From Streptomyces lienomycini (GTDB lineage: Bacteria; Actinomycetota; Actinomycetes; Streptomycetales; Streptomycetaceae): a DNA stretch of 64,000 nt. Below the pieces are notes generated by a model. It did not search any database. It saw only the letters and a list, made by a program, of their open reading frames with translations, and was not told the DNA's origin. The first letter of the stretch is position 1. Each line of letters begins with the position of its first letter. This document shows positions 17,999-26,374 of this stretch, one piece after another. The DNA is taken from contig NZ_CP116257.1 of the NCBI RefSeq assembly GCF_027947595.1, positions 4,526,001 through 4,590,000 of the forward strand, written 5' to 3'. The position numbers were made by a program, and so were the translations under genes.

Positions 17999-19200
17999 GT
18001 GGTCGACACGGACATCGTGGTCGTCGGCGCAGGCGCCGCGGGTCTCTCCCTGGCGCACCGGCTCCCGGCACGGGCGCCGCACGGTGCGGTGCCCTCCGTC
18101 GTCCTGATCGACCCGCCGCCGGGACCGCTGCGGCCGCCGCGTCGCACCTGGTGCTTCTGGGAGTCCGGCCCCGGCCGCTTCGACCGGGCGACGACGGCGT
18201 CCTGGGAGTGGCTGCGGGTGCGCGGCCGCGACGGGGCGGTCGTCCGGCGGCACATCGCGCCCGCCCGCTACAAGATGGTCCGCTCGGACGACTTCGAGGC
18301 GCTGGTGGAGCGGGACCTGAAGGACCGTCCGGGGCTGCGGCGCCTGGAGGCCACCGTGGGCGCGGTGACCGGTCTGCCGGACGCCACCGTACGGGTGGCG
18401 GCCACGGACGCCGCGGGGACACCGGTCGACCTGCGCGCCCGCTGGGTCTTCGACTCCCGTCCGCCGGACCGGCTGCCGGCCGCCCGCACCCGCCTGCTCC
18501 AGCACTTCAGGGGCTGGTTCGTCCGCACCGAGCGGCCGGTCTTCGACCCCGAGGTGGTCGACCTGATGGACTTCCGCACCGCACAGCCGGCGCGGGGCCT
18601 GTCCTTCGGCTACGTGCTGCCGACCGGACGGCACACCGCGCTGGTCGAGTACACCGAGTTCGGCCCCGAGCCGCTGACGACCGAGGCGTACGACAGCGCG
18701 CTGGAGGACTACACGCGCCGCGTCCTGCGCACCGGCGCCACGGAGGTCCTGTCGACCGAGCAGGGGGTCATCCCGATGACCGACGCCGTCTTCGGGCGGC
18801 GGGCCGAGGGCTGCGACCGGGTCTTCCGGATCGGCGTCGCGGGCGGCGCGACCCGGGCGTCCACCGGCTACACGTTCGCCGCCGTGCAACGGCAGTCCGC
18901 GGCCGTCGCCCGCGCGGTGCGCGCGGGCCGCCGCCCGGTGCCGCCACCCCGCATCCGGCACGGGCCCGGTGGATGGACGCGGTGCTGCTGCGCGCGCTGG
19001 ACACCGGCCGCGTCGACGGCCCCGACCTCTTCTTCCGGCTCTTCGACCGCGTACCCGCCGGGCGGCTGCTGCGCTTCCTCGACGGCCGGTCGCGACTGTA
19101 CGAGGACCTCGCGGTCGGCCTGCGCGTCCCCGTCCTGCCCATGCTGCGCACGGCGGCCGAACTGCCGCGGCTGCCGCGCCGCCACCTCACCGTCCGCTGA
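17999..19200 (+). pseudogene. crtY: Lycopene beta-cyclase CrtY with an apparent 1-bp frameshift
   Basis: Start GTG lies 5 nt after GGGAAGGAGG. FAD-site motif [16 protein letters not shown] opens the protein, then RRTWCFWE and [19 protein letters not shown], typical of CrtY-type cyclases. The conserved frame runs to about 18957 (PPPRIRH) and continues in the next frame as [19 protein letters not shown]... to the stop at 19200. One added C around 18960 would read [12 protein letters not shown] and restore about 400 residues. As printed, the first frame runs on through unrelated sequence into crtU. The missing tail includes about 80 residues of the C-terminal domain. Deletion and sequencing error are both possible. 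Confidence 0.85.
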
Positions 19201-19235
19201 ACGCCGTCCGCCGACCCACCACCCCGGAGCCCCCG

Positions 19236-19370
19236 ATGCGCCCGATGCCCCTGCCGCCCGACGCCGCGCCGACCGCCGCCCCCGAGCTCGGGGCGGGCCA
19301 CCGCCACCGGTCCGTCACGCTCCCTCCGGGCCACCACACGCAGTGCCCCGGCACCGGAGACGCGCGGTGA
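19236..19370 (+). pseudogene. 44-codon open frame at the crtT position
   Basis: ATG preceded by CGGAG, 44 codons (MRPMPLPPDAAPTAAPELGA at the start, CPGTGDAR at the end), stop overlapping the GTG of crtU (GTGA). In crtY-crtT-crtU loci the methyltransferase crtT stands exactly here and is about 240 codons long. No SAM-binding motif remains. The good start signal and the coupled stop suggest a gene whose middle was lost. A short unrelated linker ORF cannot be excluded. Confidence 0.4.
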
Positions 19371-20974
19371 TCCGGCGGGGTGCGGGCAGCCGTGGCGGTG
19401 GGGGTGGACGGAGCGACGCGGGTGGCCGGGGTGGTGAAGGGCGACCGCCCGGGCGGGACCGGCGGGCACGGGTGCTGCGTCCGGGACCCGGGCGTGAGCG
19501 GGTCGAGGGCGATCCTCCGTCGGTGGCGGTGATCGGCGGCGGCATCGCGGGCCTCGCGGCGGCGACGGTCCTGGCGGAGCGCGGGGTGCGCGTCGTGCTG
19601 CACGAACGCGAACCCGTGCTCGGCGGCCGGGTCGCGGGCCGGACGTTCGCCCTGCCGGACGGTACGCCCGCCACGATGAGCCGGGGTTTCCACGCCTTCT
19701 TCCGCCAGTACTACAACCTGCGGAGCCTGTTGCGTCGCGCCGATCCCGGTCTGGGCATGCTGACCGGTCTGCCGGACTATCCCCTGCGGCACAGCAGCGG
19801 GCTGCACGACAGCTTCCGCCGGATCCCCCGCACTCCCCCGTTCAGCGCCCTCGCCTTCGTCGCGCTGAGCCCCAGCTTCGGGCCGCGCGACCTGGCGGCC
19901 CTGCGGCCCTCGGCCGCGCTGCCGCTCCTGGACGTCCGCACCCGCCGCGTCCACGAGCGCCTGGACGGCGTCAGCGCCCACGACTTCCTCGACACCCTGC
20001 GCTTTCCCGCCGCCGCGCGGCACCTGGCCTTCGAGGTGTTCTCCCGCAGCTTCTTCGCCGACCCGCGCGAGCTGTCGGCCGCGGAGATGGCCCTGATGTT
20101 CCACATCTACTTCCTCGGCTCCAGCGAGGGACTGCTGTTCGACGTACCGCGTGAGCCGTTCCCGCGGGCGCTGTGGGATCCCCTCGCCGGGTATCTGACG
20201 CGGCACGGTGTCGAGGTCCGCACGAGTACGTCCGTCGAGGCCGTCCGGCCGGGTCCGTCCGGCGGGCGGTTGGTGGTCGACGCCGCCGGCGCGCGGCCGT
20301 ACGACGCCGTGGTGCTCGCGATGGACGTCGGAGGGCTGCGGGGTGTGGTGCGCCGTTCGCCGCACCTCGGGGACGACGGCTGGCGCGGGCGGGTGGCGCG
20401 GCTGCGGAACGCTCCGCCGTTCCTGGTCTCCCGGCTGTGGCTGGACCGCCCGGTCGCCCCCGGCCGGCCCGGATTCCTCGGCACGAGCGGGTACGGCTCG
20501 CTGGACAACGTCAGTGTGCTGTCCCACTGGGAGGGCGAGGCGGCGCGCTGGGCCGCGCGCACCGGCGGGTCCGTCGTCGAACTCCACGCCTACGCCGTGC
20601 CGTCGGCCGCCGTCCGGGAGGTGGAGGAGAAGCGGCTGGTCGACCAGTTGCACCGCGTGTACCCGGAGACCCGTCGGGCCCGGGTGGTCGCCGTGCGGCA
20701 CGAGTGGCGGGCGGACTGCCCGCTGTTCGCCGTCGGCGGCTACCGCGACCGCCCCACGGTCCGCACCCCCGACCCGGCCGTCGTCGTCGCCGGGGACCTG
20801 GTCCGCACGGACCTGCCCGTGGCGCTGATGGAGCGCGCCGCCACCTCCGGCTTCCTCGCCGCCAACGTCCTGCTGGAGCGGTGGGGCGTACGGGGCGAGA
20901 CGCTGTGGACGGTGCCCGACGAGGGCCGGTCCGCACCGCTGCGGGCCCTGGCCCGGCGGTTCGGGCAGTACTGA
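19367..20974 (+). CDS. crtU: Isorenieratene synthase CrtU (beta-carotene desaturase/methyltransferase)
   Basis: 535 residues from the GTG that overlaps the upstream stop; the first 50 residues are Gly/Arg-rich and poorly conserved in kind. The FAD motif VAVIGGGIAGLAAATVLAERGVRVVLHE begins near residue 53, followed by GGRVAGRTF and the CrtU-typical FHAFFRQYYNLRSLLRRADP. The C-terminus has VVVAGDLVRTDLPVALMERAATSG. The enzyme desaturates and shifts methyl groups of beta-ionone rings to make aromatic phi-end groups (isorenieratene). The gene looks intact although its upstream partners are damaged. Confidence 0.93.
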   Translation: MIRRGAGSRGGGGGRSDAGGRGGEGRPPGRDRRARVLRPGPGRERVEGDPPSVAVIGGGIAGLAAATVLAERGVRVVLHEREPVLGGRVAGRTFALPDGTPATMSRGFHAFFRQYYNLRSLLRRADPGLGMLTGLPDYPLRHSSGLHDSFRRIPRTPPFSALAFVALSPSFGPRDLAALRPSAALPLLDVRTRRVHERLDGVSAHDFLDTLRFPAAARHLAFEVFSRSFFADPRELSAAEMALMFHIYFLGSSEGLLFDVPREPFPRALWDPLAGYLTRHGVEVRTSTSVEAVRPGPSGGRLVVDAAGARPYDAVVLAMDVGGLRGVVRRSPHLGDDGWRGRVARLRNAPPFLVSRLWLDRPVAPGRPGFLGTSGYGSLDNVSVLSHWEGEAARWAARTGGSVVELHAYAVPSAAVREVEEKRLVDQLHRVYPETRRARVVAVRHEWRADCPLFAVGGYRDRPTVRTPDPAVVVAGDLVRTDLPVALMERAATSGFLAANVLLERWGVRGETLWTVPDEGRSAPLRALARRFGQY

Positions 20975-21190
20975 GGAGCGCGCGCCGGACCCGTCCTGAC
21001 GGGGGCCCGACGCCGGATCCGTCCTGACGGAGCGCCCGACGCCGGGGCCGGCTTCACGAAGCGCGCGACGCCGGGCCCGTGCTCACGGAGCGCGCACCGT
21101 GCCGGGCCCGGCCTCCCAGAGCGCACCGCATCGGGCCCGCCTCACAGCGCGCACCGCTCCGGGCCCGGCCTCACGAAGCGCGCTGCTCGG
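20975..21190 (+). repeat. Degenerate 26-32-bp tandem repeat array after crtU
   Basis: Starting at the base after the crtU stop, about seven imperfect copies of a unit like GGAGCGCGCGACGCCGGG-CC-GTCCTCAC follow head to tail up to 21190. The core GCCGGGCCCG is the best kept part. The array fills the space between the convergent crtU and SDR genes. No spacers separate the copies. Confidence 0.85.
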
Positions 21191-21194
21191 TTCG

Positions 21195-22073
21195 CTACTC
21201 CCCCGGGTCGGCCGCGCGGTCGGCCAGTCCGCCCGCGCCGAGTGGGCCGGTGCGGCCCAGGGAGCCCTCGGCCTCCATCGGGGGCAGTTCGTGGCGGGAC
21301 AGCCGCAGGACCACGGGCGGCAGGGTCGCCCGCCCCACCTGTGCCAGGCGCAGCCAGCCCGGCACGTACACGGCGGTACGGCGGCGCTCCACGGCGCGGA
21401 CCAGCCGGGCGGCCACGTGGTCCGCCGGGAAGGTGCGGCGGGCCGGGGGCGGCATGTGGGCGCGCAGTTCGCGCAGGACCGGGTACCGGTCGGCGTCGCG
21501 GATCATGTCGGTGTCGATCCAGTTGAGGTAGGCGATGCCCACGGCGACCCCGTGGTGGGCCACCTCGGCGCGCAGCGAGTGGTTGAAGGCCTCCACGCCC
21601 GCCTTGGAGGCGCAGTACGCGCTCATCATGGGGGCGGCGCCGAGCGAGGCCAGCGAGGCGATCTGGAGGTGGTAGCCCGCGGTGTCGAGCAGGTCCGGCA
21701 GGAAGGCGCGGGCCGTGTGGGCGCTGCCGGTGAGGTTCACGTCGACGACGCGGCGCCACTCGGCGGGGTCCGAGGTGGCGAACGGTCCGCCGTGCGCGAC
21801 ACCGGCGTTGGCGACCACGACCGACGGTTTGCCCAGCCGCCGGCGTGTCTCGTCGGCCGCGTCGGCCAGCGCGGCGGGATCGGTGACGTCGGTCTCGACG
21901 GCGAGCGCGGGGGTCGGCAGATCCGCCGCCAGCGCGTCCAGCAGCGGCTTCTCCAAGCCGAGCAGGGCGAGTCGGGCGCCGCGGTGGGCGCAGGCGCGGG
22001 CCAGGGCGGCGCCGAGTCCGCGCGCGGCACCGGTCACGACGACGGTGCGGTTTCGCAGGGGACTGTCTGTCAC
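21195..22073 (-). CDS. Short-chain dehydrogenase/reductase
   Basis: 292 residues. Cofactor motif TGAARGLG at 14-21, NAG at 89-91, and catalytic S140, Y153, K157 (YCASK) are intact. The extension after residue 220 (RRTAVYVPGWLRLAQVGR) is typical of SDRs that act on hydrophobic substrates near membranes. It follows the CrtI-like gene by 52 bp and is the last gene of a three-gene leftward unit with that oxidoreductase and an SRPBCC protein. The operon may modify a lipid or terpenoid; this is inferred from its partners. Confidence 0.9.
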   Translation of the reverse strand: MTDSPLRNRTVVVTGAARGLGAALARACAHRGARLALLGLEKPLLDALAADLPTPALAVETDVTDPAALADAADETRRRLGKPSVVVANAGVAHGGPFATSDPAEWRRVVDVNLTGSAHTARAFLPDLLDTAGYHLQIASLASLGAAPMMSAYCASKAGVEAFNHSLRAEVAHHGVAVGIAYLNWIDTDMIRDADRYPVLRELRAHMPPPARRTFPADHVAARLVRAVERRRTAVYVPGWLRLAQVGRATLPPVVLRLSRHELPPMEAEGSLGRTGPLGAGGLADRAADPGE

Positions 22074-22125
22074 CGGTCGGCCCTCCCTGGGAGTCGTCCG
22101 CGTCCGCGCGGACGGTCGTCGGCGT

Positions 22126-23745
22126 TCACCGGCGGTCGCCGGCCCGGTCGCGGCGGGTGAGGGCCCGCTGGACCCGGGTGAGGCCCGCGAACCGGTGCTG
22201 GCGCAGTGCGGCGCGCGCGGCGTTGGCGCCGGGCGCTCCGTGCACCCCGCCTCCCGGGTGGGCGCCCGCGGAGGCGAGGAAGAGACCGGCCACCGGTGTC
22301 TCCGGCCGTCCGGTACCGGGCACGGGCCGGAAGACGAGTTGCTGGTGCATGGCGGTGGTGCCGCCGTTGATGGCGCCGCCCTCCAGGTTGGCGTTCATGG
22401 CCTGGAGCGTGGGCGGGGCCAGTACGCGGCGGGCCCGCACCAGGGCGCGGAAGCCGGGCGCGAAGCGTTCCACCTGGCGTTCGACGCGGTCGGCCATGAG
22501 TTCCTGTTCCCGGGTGTCCCAGCTGCCGGTGATGCCCTCCTCGCCCGCGTCGGCGCGGATGTCGTGGGGGACGTGGGTGTAGGCCCAGGCGGACTCGGTG
22601 CCGCTCGGTGAGCGGGTGGGGTCGGTGGTGGTCATCTGGCCGAACAGCGAGAAGGGGCGGTCGGGGACCTGCCGCATGGCGATCTGGGCGGCGAACCGGG
22701 TCAGTTCGTCGAGGCCGTCGGCGAGGTGCACGGTGCCGGCCCGCGCCGCGTCCTCGCACCGCCAGGGCACGGGTCCGTCCAGTGCCCAGTCCACCTTGAA
22801 GGTGGCGAAGTCCCACTGAAAGTGCCGCAGGTCGGTGAGGACCTGGTCCGGCAGGTCCACCGGGTCGACGAGCCCGCCGTAGAGGGCGGGTACGGAGACG
22901 TCGGCGAGGACGGCCCGCCGGGCGGCGACGGTCTCGCCACCGGCGGTGCGCACTGCGACCGCGCGCCGGTCGCGGACCAGGACGCGCTCCACGCGCCGCC
23001 CGCAGCGCAGGGTGCCGCCGCGGGCGCGCAGCCGGTGGACCAGGGCGTCGGTGAGGGCGCCGGATCCGCCGACCGGTACGGGGAAGCCGTAGGTCTGGCC
23101 GAGCATCGACATCAGCCAGCCGAAGCCGCCGCTGCCCGCCGCCTCCGGCGCGAGGTCGGCGTGCAGGGCGTTGCCGGCCAGGAGCAGCTTGCCGCCCTCG
23201 CCCCGGAACTCCTCCTCGCCCAGGCGGCGCACCGGCAGGACCAGGGTGCGGGCGAGCCTGAGTCCGCCCGCGCCGCGCAGCCGCAGGGCCAGCCGGGCGC
23301 CGGCGCGCAGGGGCGGGAAGGGGGTGAAGAGGGCGTCCAGGATGTCGGCGCGGTAGCGGTCCCACACCTCGTGCAGCCGCTCCCAGGAGGCGCCGTCGCC
23401 GGGGGCGAAGGCGTCGAGGGAGGCGGCGGTGGTGGCGACGTCGCGGTCGAGGACGGCGCAGGTGCCGTCGGTCAGGGGGTGGGCCAGTACGTGGGGCGCG
23501 TGGGCCCAGCGCAGCCCGTGGTCCTGCAGGCGCAGGCCGCCGAGGACCGGGGAGGCGGCGGCGAGCGGGTAGAAGGAGCTGAACAGGTCGTTGACGAAGC
23601 CGGGGGCGACCTCGCCGTCGTGGCGGACCGCGCCGCCCGGCTCGGGCTGCTCCTCCAGGACCGTCACGCTCCAGCCGGCGTCCACCAGCAGGTTCGCCGC
23701 CACCAGTCCGTTGGGTCCGGCTCCGACCACGACGGCGTCAGGCAC
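22126..23745 (-). CDS. CrtI-like NAD(P)/FAD-dependent oxidoreductase
   Basis: 539 residues from GTG. Dinucleotide motif VVVGAGPNGLVAANLLVDAG at 5-24, then VLEEQPEPGGAVRH. The C-terminus has GLFLASAGAHPGGGVHGAPGANAAR, the pattern of the phytoene desaturase-related family often annotated only as NAD(P)/FAD oxidoreductase. It differs clearly from the CrtI encoded 5 kb away, so it is not a duplicate. It overlaps the SRPBCC gene by 8 bp. Substrate is unknown; a desaturation or isomerisation of an apolar chain is plausible from the family. Confidence 0.87.
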   Translation of the reverse strand: MPDAVVVGAGPNGLVAANLLVDAGWSVTVLEEQPEPGGAVRHDGEVAPGFVNDLFSSFYPLAAASPVLGGLRLQDHGLRWAHAPHVLAHPLTDGTCAVLDRDVATTAASLDAFAPGDGASWERLHEVWDRYRADILDALFTPFPPLRAGARLALRLRGAGGLRLARTLVLPVRRLGEEEFRGEGGKLLLAGNALHADLAPEAAGSGGFGWLMSMLGQTYGFPVPVGGSGALTDALVHRLRARGGTLRCGRRVERVLVRDRRAVAVRTAGGETVAARRAVLADVSVPALYGGLVDPVDLPDQVLTDLRHFQWDFATFKVDWALDGPVPWRCEDAARAGTVHLADGLDELTRFAAQIAMRQVPDRPFSLFGQMTTTDPTRSPSGTESAWAYTHVPHDIRADAGEEGITGSWDTREQELMADRVERQVERFAPGFRALVRARRVLAPPTLQAMNANLEGGAINGGTTAMHQQLVFRPVPGTGRPETPVAGLFLASAGAHPGGGVHGAPGANAARAALRQHRFAGLTRVQRALTRRDRAGDRR

Positions 23746-24244
23746 GGCCGGTTCCCGGCCGGTACGACACGGATCCCATCGTGTCCGACGGGTCGGGCCG
23801 GCACCGCTCGCCGGCCTGGGACTCGCAGAGCTTGGCGAGCCTGGCGAGCATGGCGCGGTGCCGGATCTGGATCAGCGCCTCGACGCCGACGTTGTGCAGC
23901 AGTCCTCCCGGGCCGCGCAGCGGGTGCTCGTCCACGATCACCAGGCACTGCTCGCCCCAGGGGCGCAGTTCGACGGCGATGCGGGCCGTGCCGAGTCGGC
24001 CCGCCTTGGCCTCCAGCTCCAGTTCCGAGCCCGTCACGCAGCGTCTGACCACCGATTCGTTGTCCAGCCGCAGCGGTCCGAGCCGTACCTCGTACGCGAT
24101 CGTCGCGCCGACCTGCGGCCACTGTCCCGACGTGGGGGTGACCTCCGAGGGCCCGACCACCCATTCCACGTACTGGTCGCCGTCCGCGAGGACGTCCCAG
24201 ACGGCCTCCGTCGTCGCCTGGATGAGCCTGTGCCGAACCGCCAC
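23738..24244 (-). CDS. SRPBCC (START/Bet v1-like) protein
   Basis: 168 residues from a GTG 5 nt after TTGGAGG. The fold pattern is polyketide-cyclase/START-like: VRHRLIQATTEAVWDVLADGDQYVEWVVG at the start, strands such as ATIAYEVRLGPLRLDNESVV, and a long C-terminal helix (EALIQIRHRAMLARLAKLCE). Such proteins bind hydrophobic ligands in a deep cavity. It is the first gene of the leftward operon with the CrtI-like enzyme and SDR and could present the substrate to them. No catalytic residues can be named. Confidence 0.85.
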   Translation of the reverse strand: MAVRHRLIQATTEAVWDVLADGDQYVEWVVGPSEVTPTSGQWPQVGATIAYEVRLGPLRLDNESVVRRCVTGSELELEAKAGRLGTARIAVELRPWGEQCLVIVDEHPLRGPGGLLHNVGVEALIQIRHRAMLARLAKLCESQAGERCRPDPSDTMGSVSYRPGTGRA

Positions 24245-24427
24245 GTGTGCCTCCAAGGTCCAGTGGCCGTCATGTGGCCGTTTTCGCGTGACCGCAGCCT
24301 GAGTGCCCCGTCCGCGACCGGCCAACCGGGGAGACGGACCGCAGGGGCCCGGGGGCGGCTGCACGGAAAGGCCGTGCATTGGCATGGACCTGATAACGGG
24401 TTGCTGGCTAAGCTCGAAGCGACCCGA

Positions 24428-24441
24428 TGAGAGCGCTCTCA
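24428..24441 (+). promoter_or_regulatory. LacI-family-type palindrome upstream of the S1 protease
   Basis: TGAGAGCGCTCTCA is a perfect 14-bp palindrome with the central GAGCGCTC shared by LacI/GalR operators. It lies 65 bp before the protease GTG, in the expected promoter zone. It is close to but distinct from the CebR box found at 34952. Confidence 0.65.
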
Positions 24442-24506
24442 AACCGCGGTTGTTCCATGCCATCTGTTCCGCCCCCACCTTGCTGGAACGACGAAGGGCA
24501 ACTCCC

Positions 24507-25676
24507 GTGAGACGCAGCAGACTCAGGCACCTCGCCCTGTCCGGGCTCCTCGTGCTCGGCACCCTCGGCGCGGTCGGCGCGCTGCCGGCCTCGGCGGCCG
24601 ACGCCCCCACCGCCTCCCCCTCCGCGGAGCAGCCGGCCTCCGCCGGTCTCCTGGACGCCATGCAGCGGGACTTCGGCCTCACCCGGGCCGAGGCCGCGGA
24701 CCGGCTGGCGGCCGAACGCGACGCCACCGGCCTGGAACCCGTGGCACGCCGGGCCGCCGGAACGGCCTTCGGCGGCTCGTGGTTCGACGCGGAGGCCGGA
24801 GAGCTGACCGTGGCCGTCACCTCGGACGCGGCACCCGAGACCCTGCGCGCGGTCCGCGCCACCGGCGCGCAGGTGCGCACCGTCGAGCACAGCGCGCGGC
24901 AGCTGGACGCGGCCAAGGCGCGCGTCGACCGGCTCGACGCCCCCGTTGGCGTCAGCGGTTGGCACGTCGACCAGCGCGCCGGCGCCGTGGTCGTCGACGT
25001 GGTCGAGGGCAAGCGCGCTGACAACGATGTCCAGAGCTTCGTGAAGCGGGCCCGCGAGGCCGGACCGGTCACGGTGCGTTCGGTGCCGTCGGCCCCGCAG
25101 ACCTTCGCGGCGGGCACCGTCGGCGGCGACCCCTACTACACCGGCAACGTCCGCTGCTCCATCGGTTTCTCGGTGTACGGCGGCTTCGTCACCGCCGGGC
25201 ACTGCGGACGGGCCGGCGCGGGGGTCAGCGGCTGGGACCGCTCGTACATCGGCACGTTCCAGGGCTCGTCCTTCCCCGACAACGACTACGCGTGGGTCAG
25301 CGTGGGCAGCGGCTGGTGGACGGTGCCGGTCGTGCTCGGCTGGGGCACGGTCTCCGACCAGCTCGTGCGCGGCTCGAACGTGGCGCCGGTGGGCGCCTCG
25401 ATCTGCCGCTCCGGCTCCACCACGCACTGGCACTGCGGCACCGTCCTCGCCCACAACGAGACGGTCAACTACAGCGACGGCTCCGTGGTGCACCAGCTGA
25501 CCAAGACCAGCGTGTGCGCCGAGGGCGGCGACTCCGGCGGCTCCTTCATCAGCGGTGACCAGGCGCAGGGCGTCACCTCGGGCGGCTGGGGCAACTGCTC
25601 CAGCGGCGGGGAGACCTGGTTCCAGCCCGTCAACGAGATCCTGAACCGCTACGGCCTCACCCTGCACACGGCCTGA
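24507..25676 (+). CDS. Secreted S1 serine protease (streptogrisin type)
   Basis: 389 residues from GTG after GAAGGG. Signal peptide (VRRSRLRHLALSGLLVLG, cleavage near ASA-AD), then a propeptide of about 150 residues with the alpha-lytic protease pro-domain pattern (DFGLTRAEAADRLAAE). The mature protease has TAGHCG (His), NDYAWVS (Asp) and GDSGGS with catalytic Ser343, plus cysteine pairs RCSIGF...HCG and VCAEGGDS...NCSS. It is exported as a zymogen and self-cleaved, as in streptogrisins. A LacI-type palindrome upstream suggests control by a sugar or nutrient signal. Confidence 0.93.
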   Translation: MRRSRLRHLALSGLLVLGTLGAVGALPASAADAPTASPSAEQPASAGLLDAMQRDFGLTRAEAADRLAAERDATGLEPVARRAAGTAFGGSWFDAEAGELTVAVTSDAAPETLRAVRATGAQVRTVEHSARQLDAAKARVDRLDAPVGVSGWHVDQRAGAVVVDVVEGKRADNDVQSFVKRAREAGPVTVRSVPSAPQTFAAGTVGGDPYYTGNVRCSIGFSVYGGFVTAGHCGRAGAGVSGWDRSYIGTFQGSSFPDNDYAWVSVGSGWWTVPVVLGWGTVSDQLVRGSNVAPVGASICRSGSTTHWHCGTVLAHNETVNYSDGSVVHQLTKTSVCAEGGDSGGSFISGDQAQGVTSGGWGNCSSGGETWFQPVNEILNRYGLTLHTA

Positions 25677-25688
25677 CCCGGCGACGGA

Positions 25689-25725
25689 GGGGAGGTCCGC
25701 GCCGGTCTCCGGCCCGGTCCTCCCC
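25689..25725 (+). terminator. Possible hairpin after the S1 protease gene
   Basis: GGGGAGGTCC pairs with GGTCCTCCCC with one mismatch across a 17-nt loop, 12 bp after the stop. It is a moderate candidate only. Confidence 0.4.
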
Positions 25726-25772
25726 GTTGTCGGTGTCCGCAGGTGCTGGTACGACCGCGTGACCCGCGCGGC

Positions 25773-26210
25773 TCAGAGGTCTCCGGGGCCCGGCTCCGGC
25801 GCCTCCAGGCCCGTCGCCGTCGTCAGCCGGCGGTACGCGGCCCGTGCGTGGACCAGGCGGGCCAGGGCGGTGCCGACGAGGGCCGCACCGAGCAGACACG
25901 CCAGCCAGACCGCGTCCCGCCGGCCGGTCCACGTGAGGGTGCCGGCCGGCGGTATGGCGAACCCGTTGAGGGACAGCCAGCACAGGACGGCCGTCCCCGG
26001 CGCGGCCGTGAACCGGGCGCAGAGCCCGAGCACGGCCGCCAGCAGGGAGAGCACCACGAGGGCGAGCCCCGGACGGCCCGAGCCCACGGTGCCGTTGAGG
26101 AGCGCCACCGCGAGGAGGGCGCCGCCGAACGCTCCCGCCCACACCAGGGGGGCCGCGACCGGCCGGGGCACGGGTCTGGCACCGCTGCCCAGGGGCACCC
26201 ACTCGATCAT
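25773..26210 (-). CDS. Four-helix membrane protein, DUF4118-like
   Basis: 145 residues from ATG after GGAAGGAGC. Four hydrophobic segments are visible (about 20-42, 48-66, 71-85 and 100-120). The order and the NGFAIPPAGTLTWTGRRD loop recall the DUF4118 membrane module of KdpD-type sensor kinases, but no kinase domain follows. Free-standing modules of this kind occur in Streptomyces and have no assigned role. It is encoded downstream of, and on the same strand as, the KefB-like antiporter, with 164 bp between them. Confidence 0.7.
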   Translation of the reverse strand: MIEWVPLGSGARPVPRPVAAPLVWAGAFGGALLAVALLNGTVGSGRPGLALVVLSLLAAVLGLCARFTAAPGTAVLCWLSLNGFAIPPAGTLTWTGRRDAVWLACLLGAALVGTALARLVHARAAYRRLTTATGLEAPEPGPGDL

Positions 26211-26374
26211 GCTGACGGCTCCTTCCGGTCCGGACGTGTCCGGCCACGTCGTCGGACGGCCGCCCTCTGGGCAGATTGTCCCACCGGAAGGCAGGGTGCG
26301 GTGCCGTCCGGGTCGGCACCAGGCCACCCCGGGCGACCGCGCCCGGACCGCGCCCGCTCTGCCCGTCCGTCCGT

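Noticed and set aside
17525..20974. Rightward open frame of 1149 codons that would fuse CrtY and CrtU
   Set aside because: It joins most of crtY, an out-of-frame middle and crtU because no stop occurs by chance. A natural CrtY-CrtU fusion is unlikely since the linker is frame-shifted crtY sequence.
20975..21190. CRISPR array
   Set aside because: The copies are adjacent without spacers, imperfect and GC-only; no cas genes nearby.
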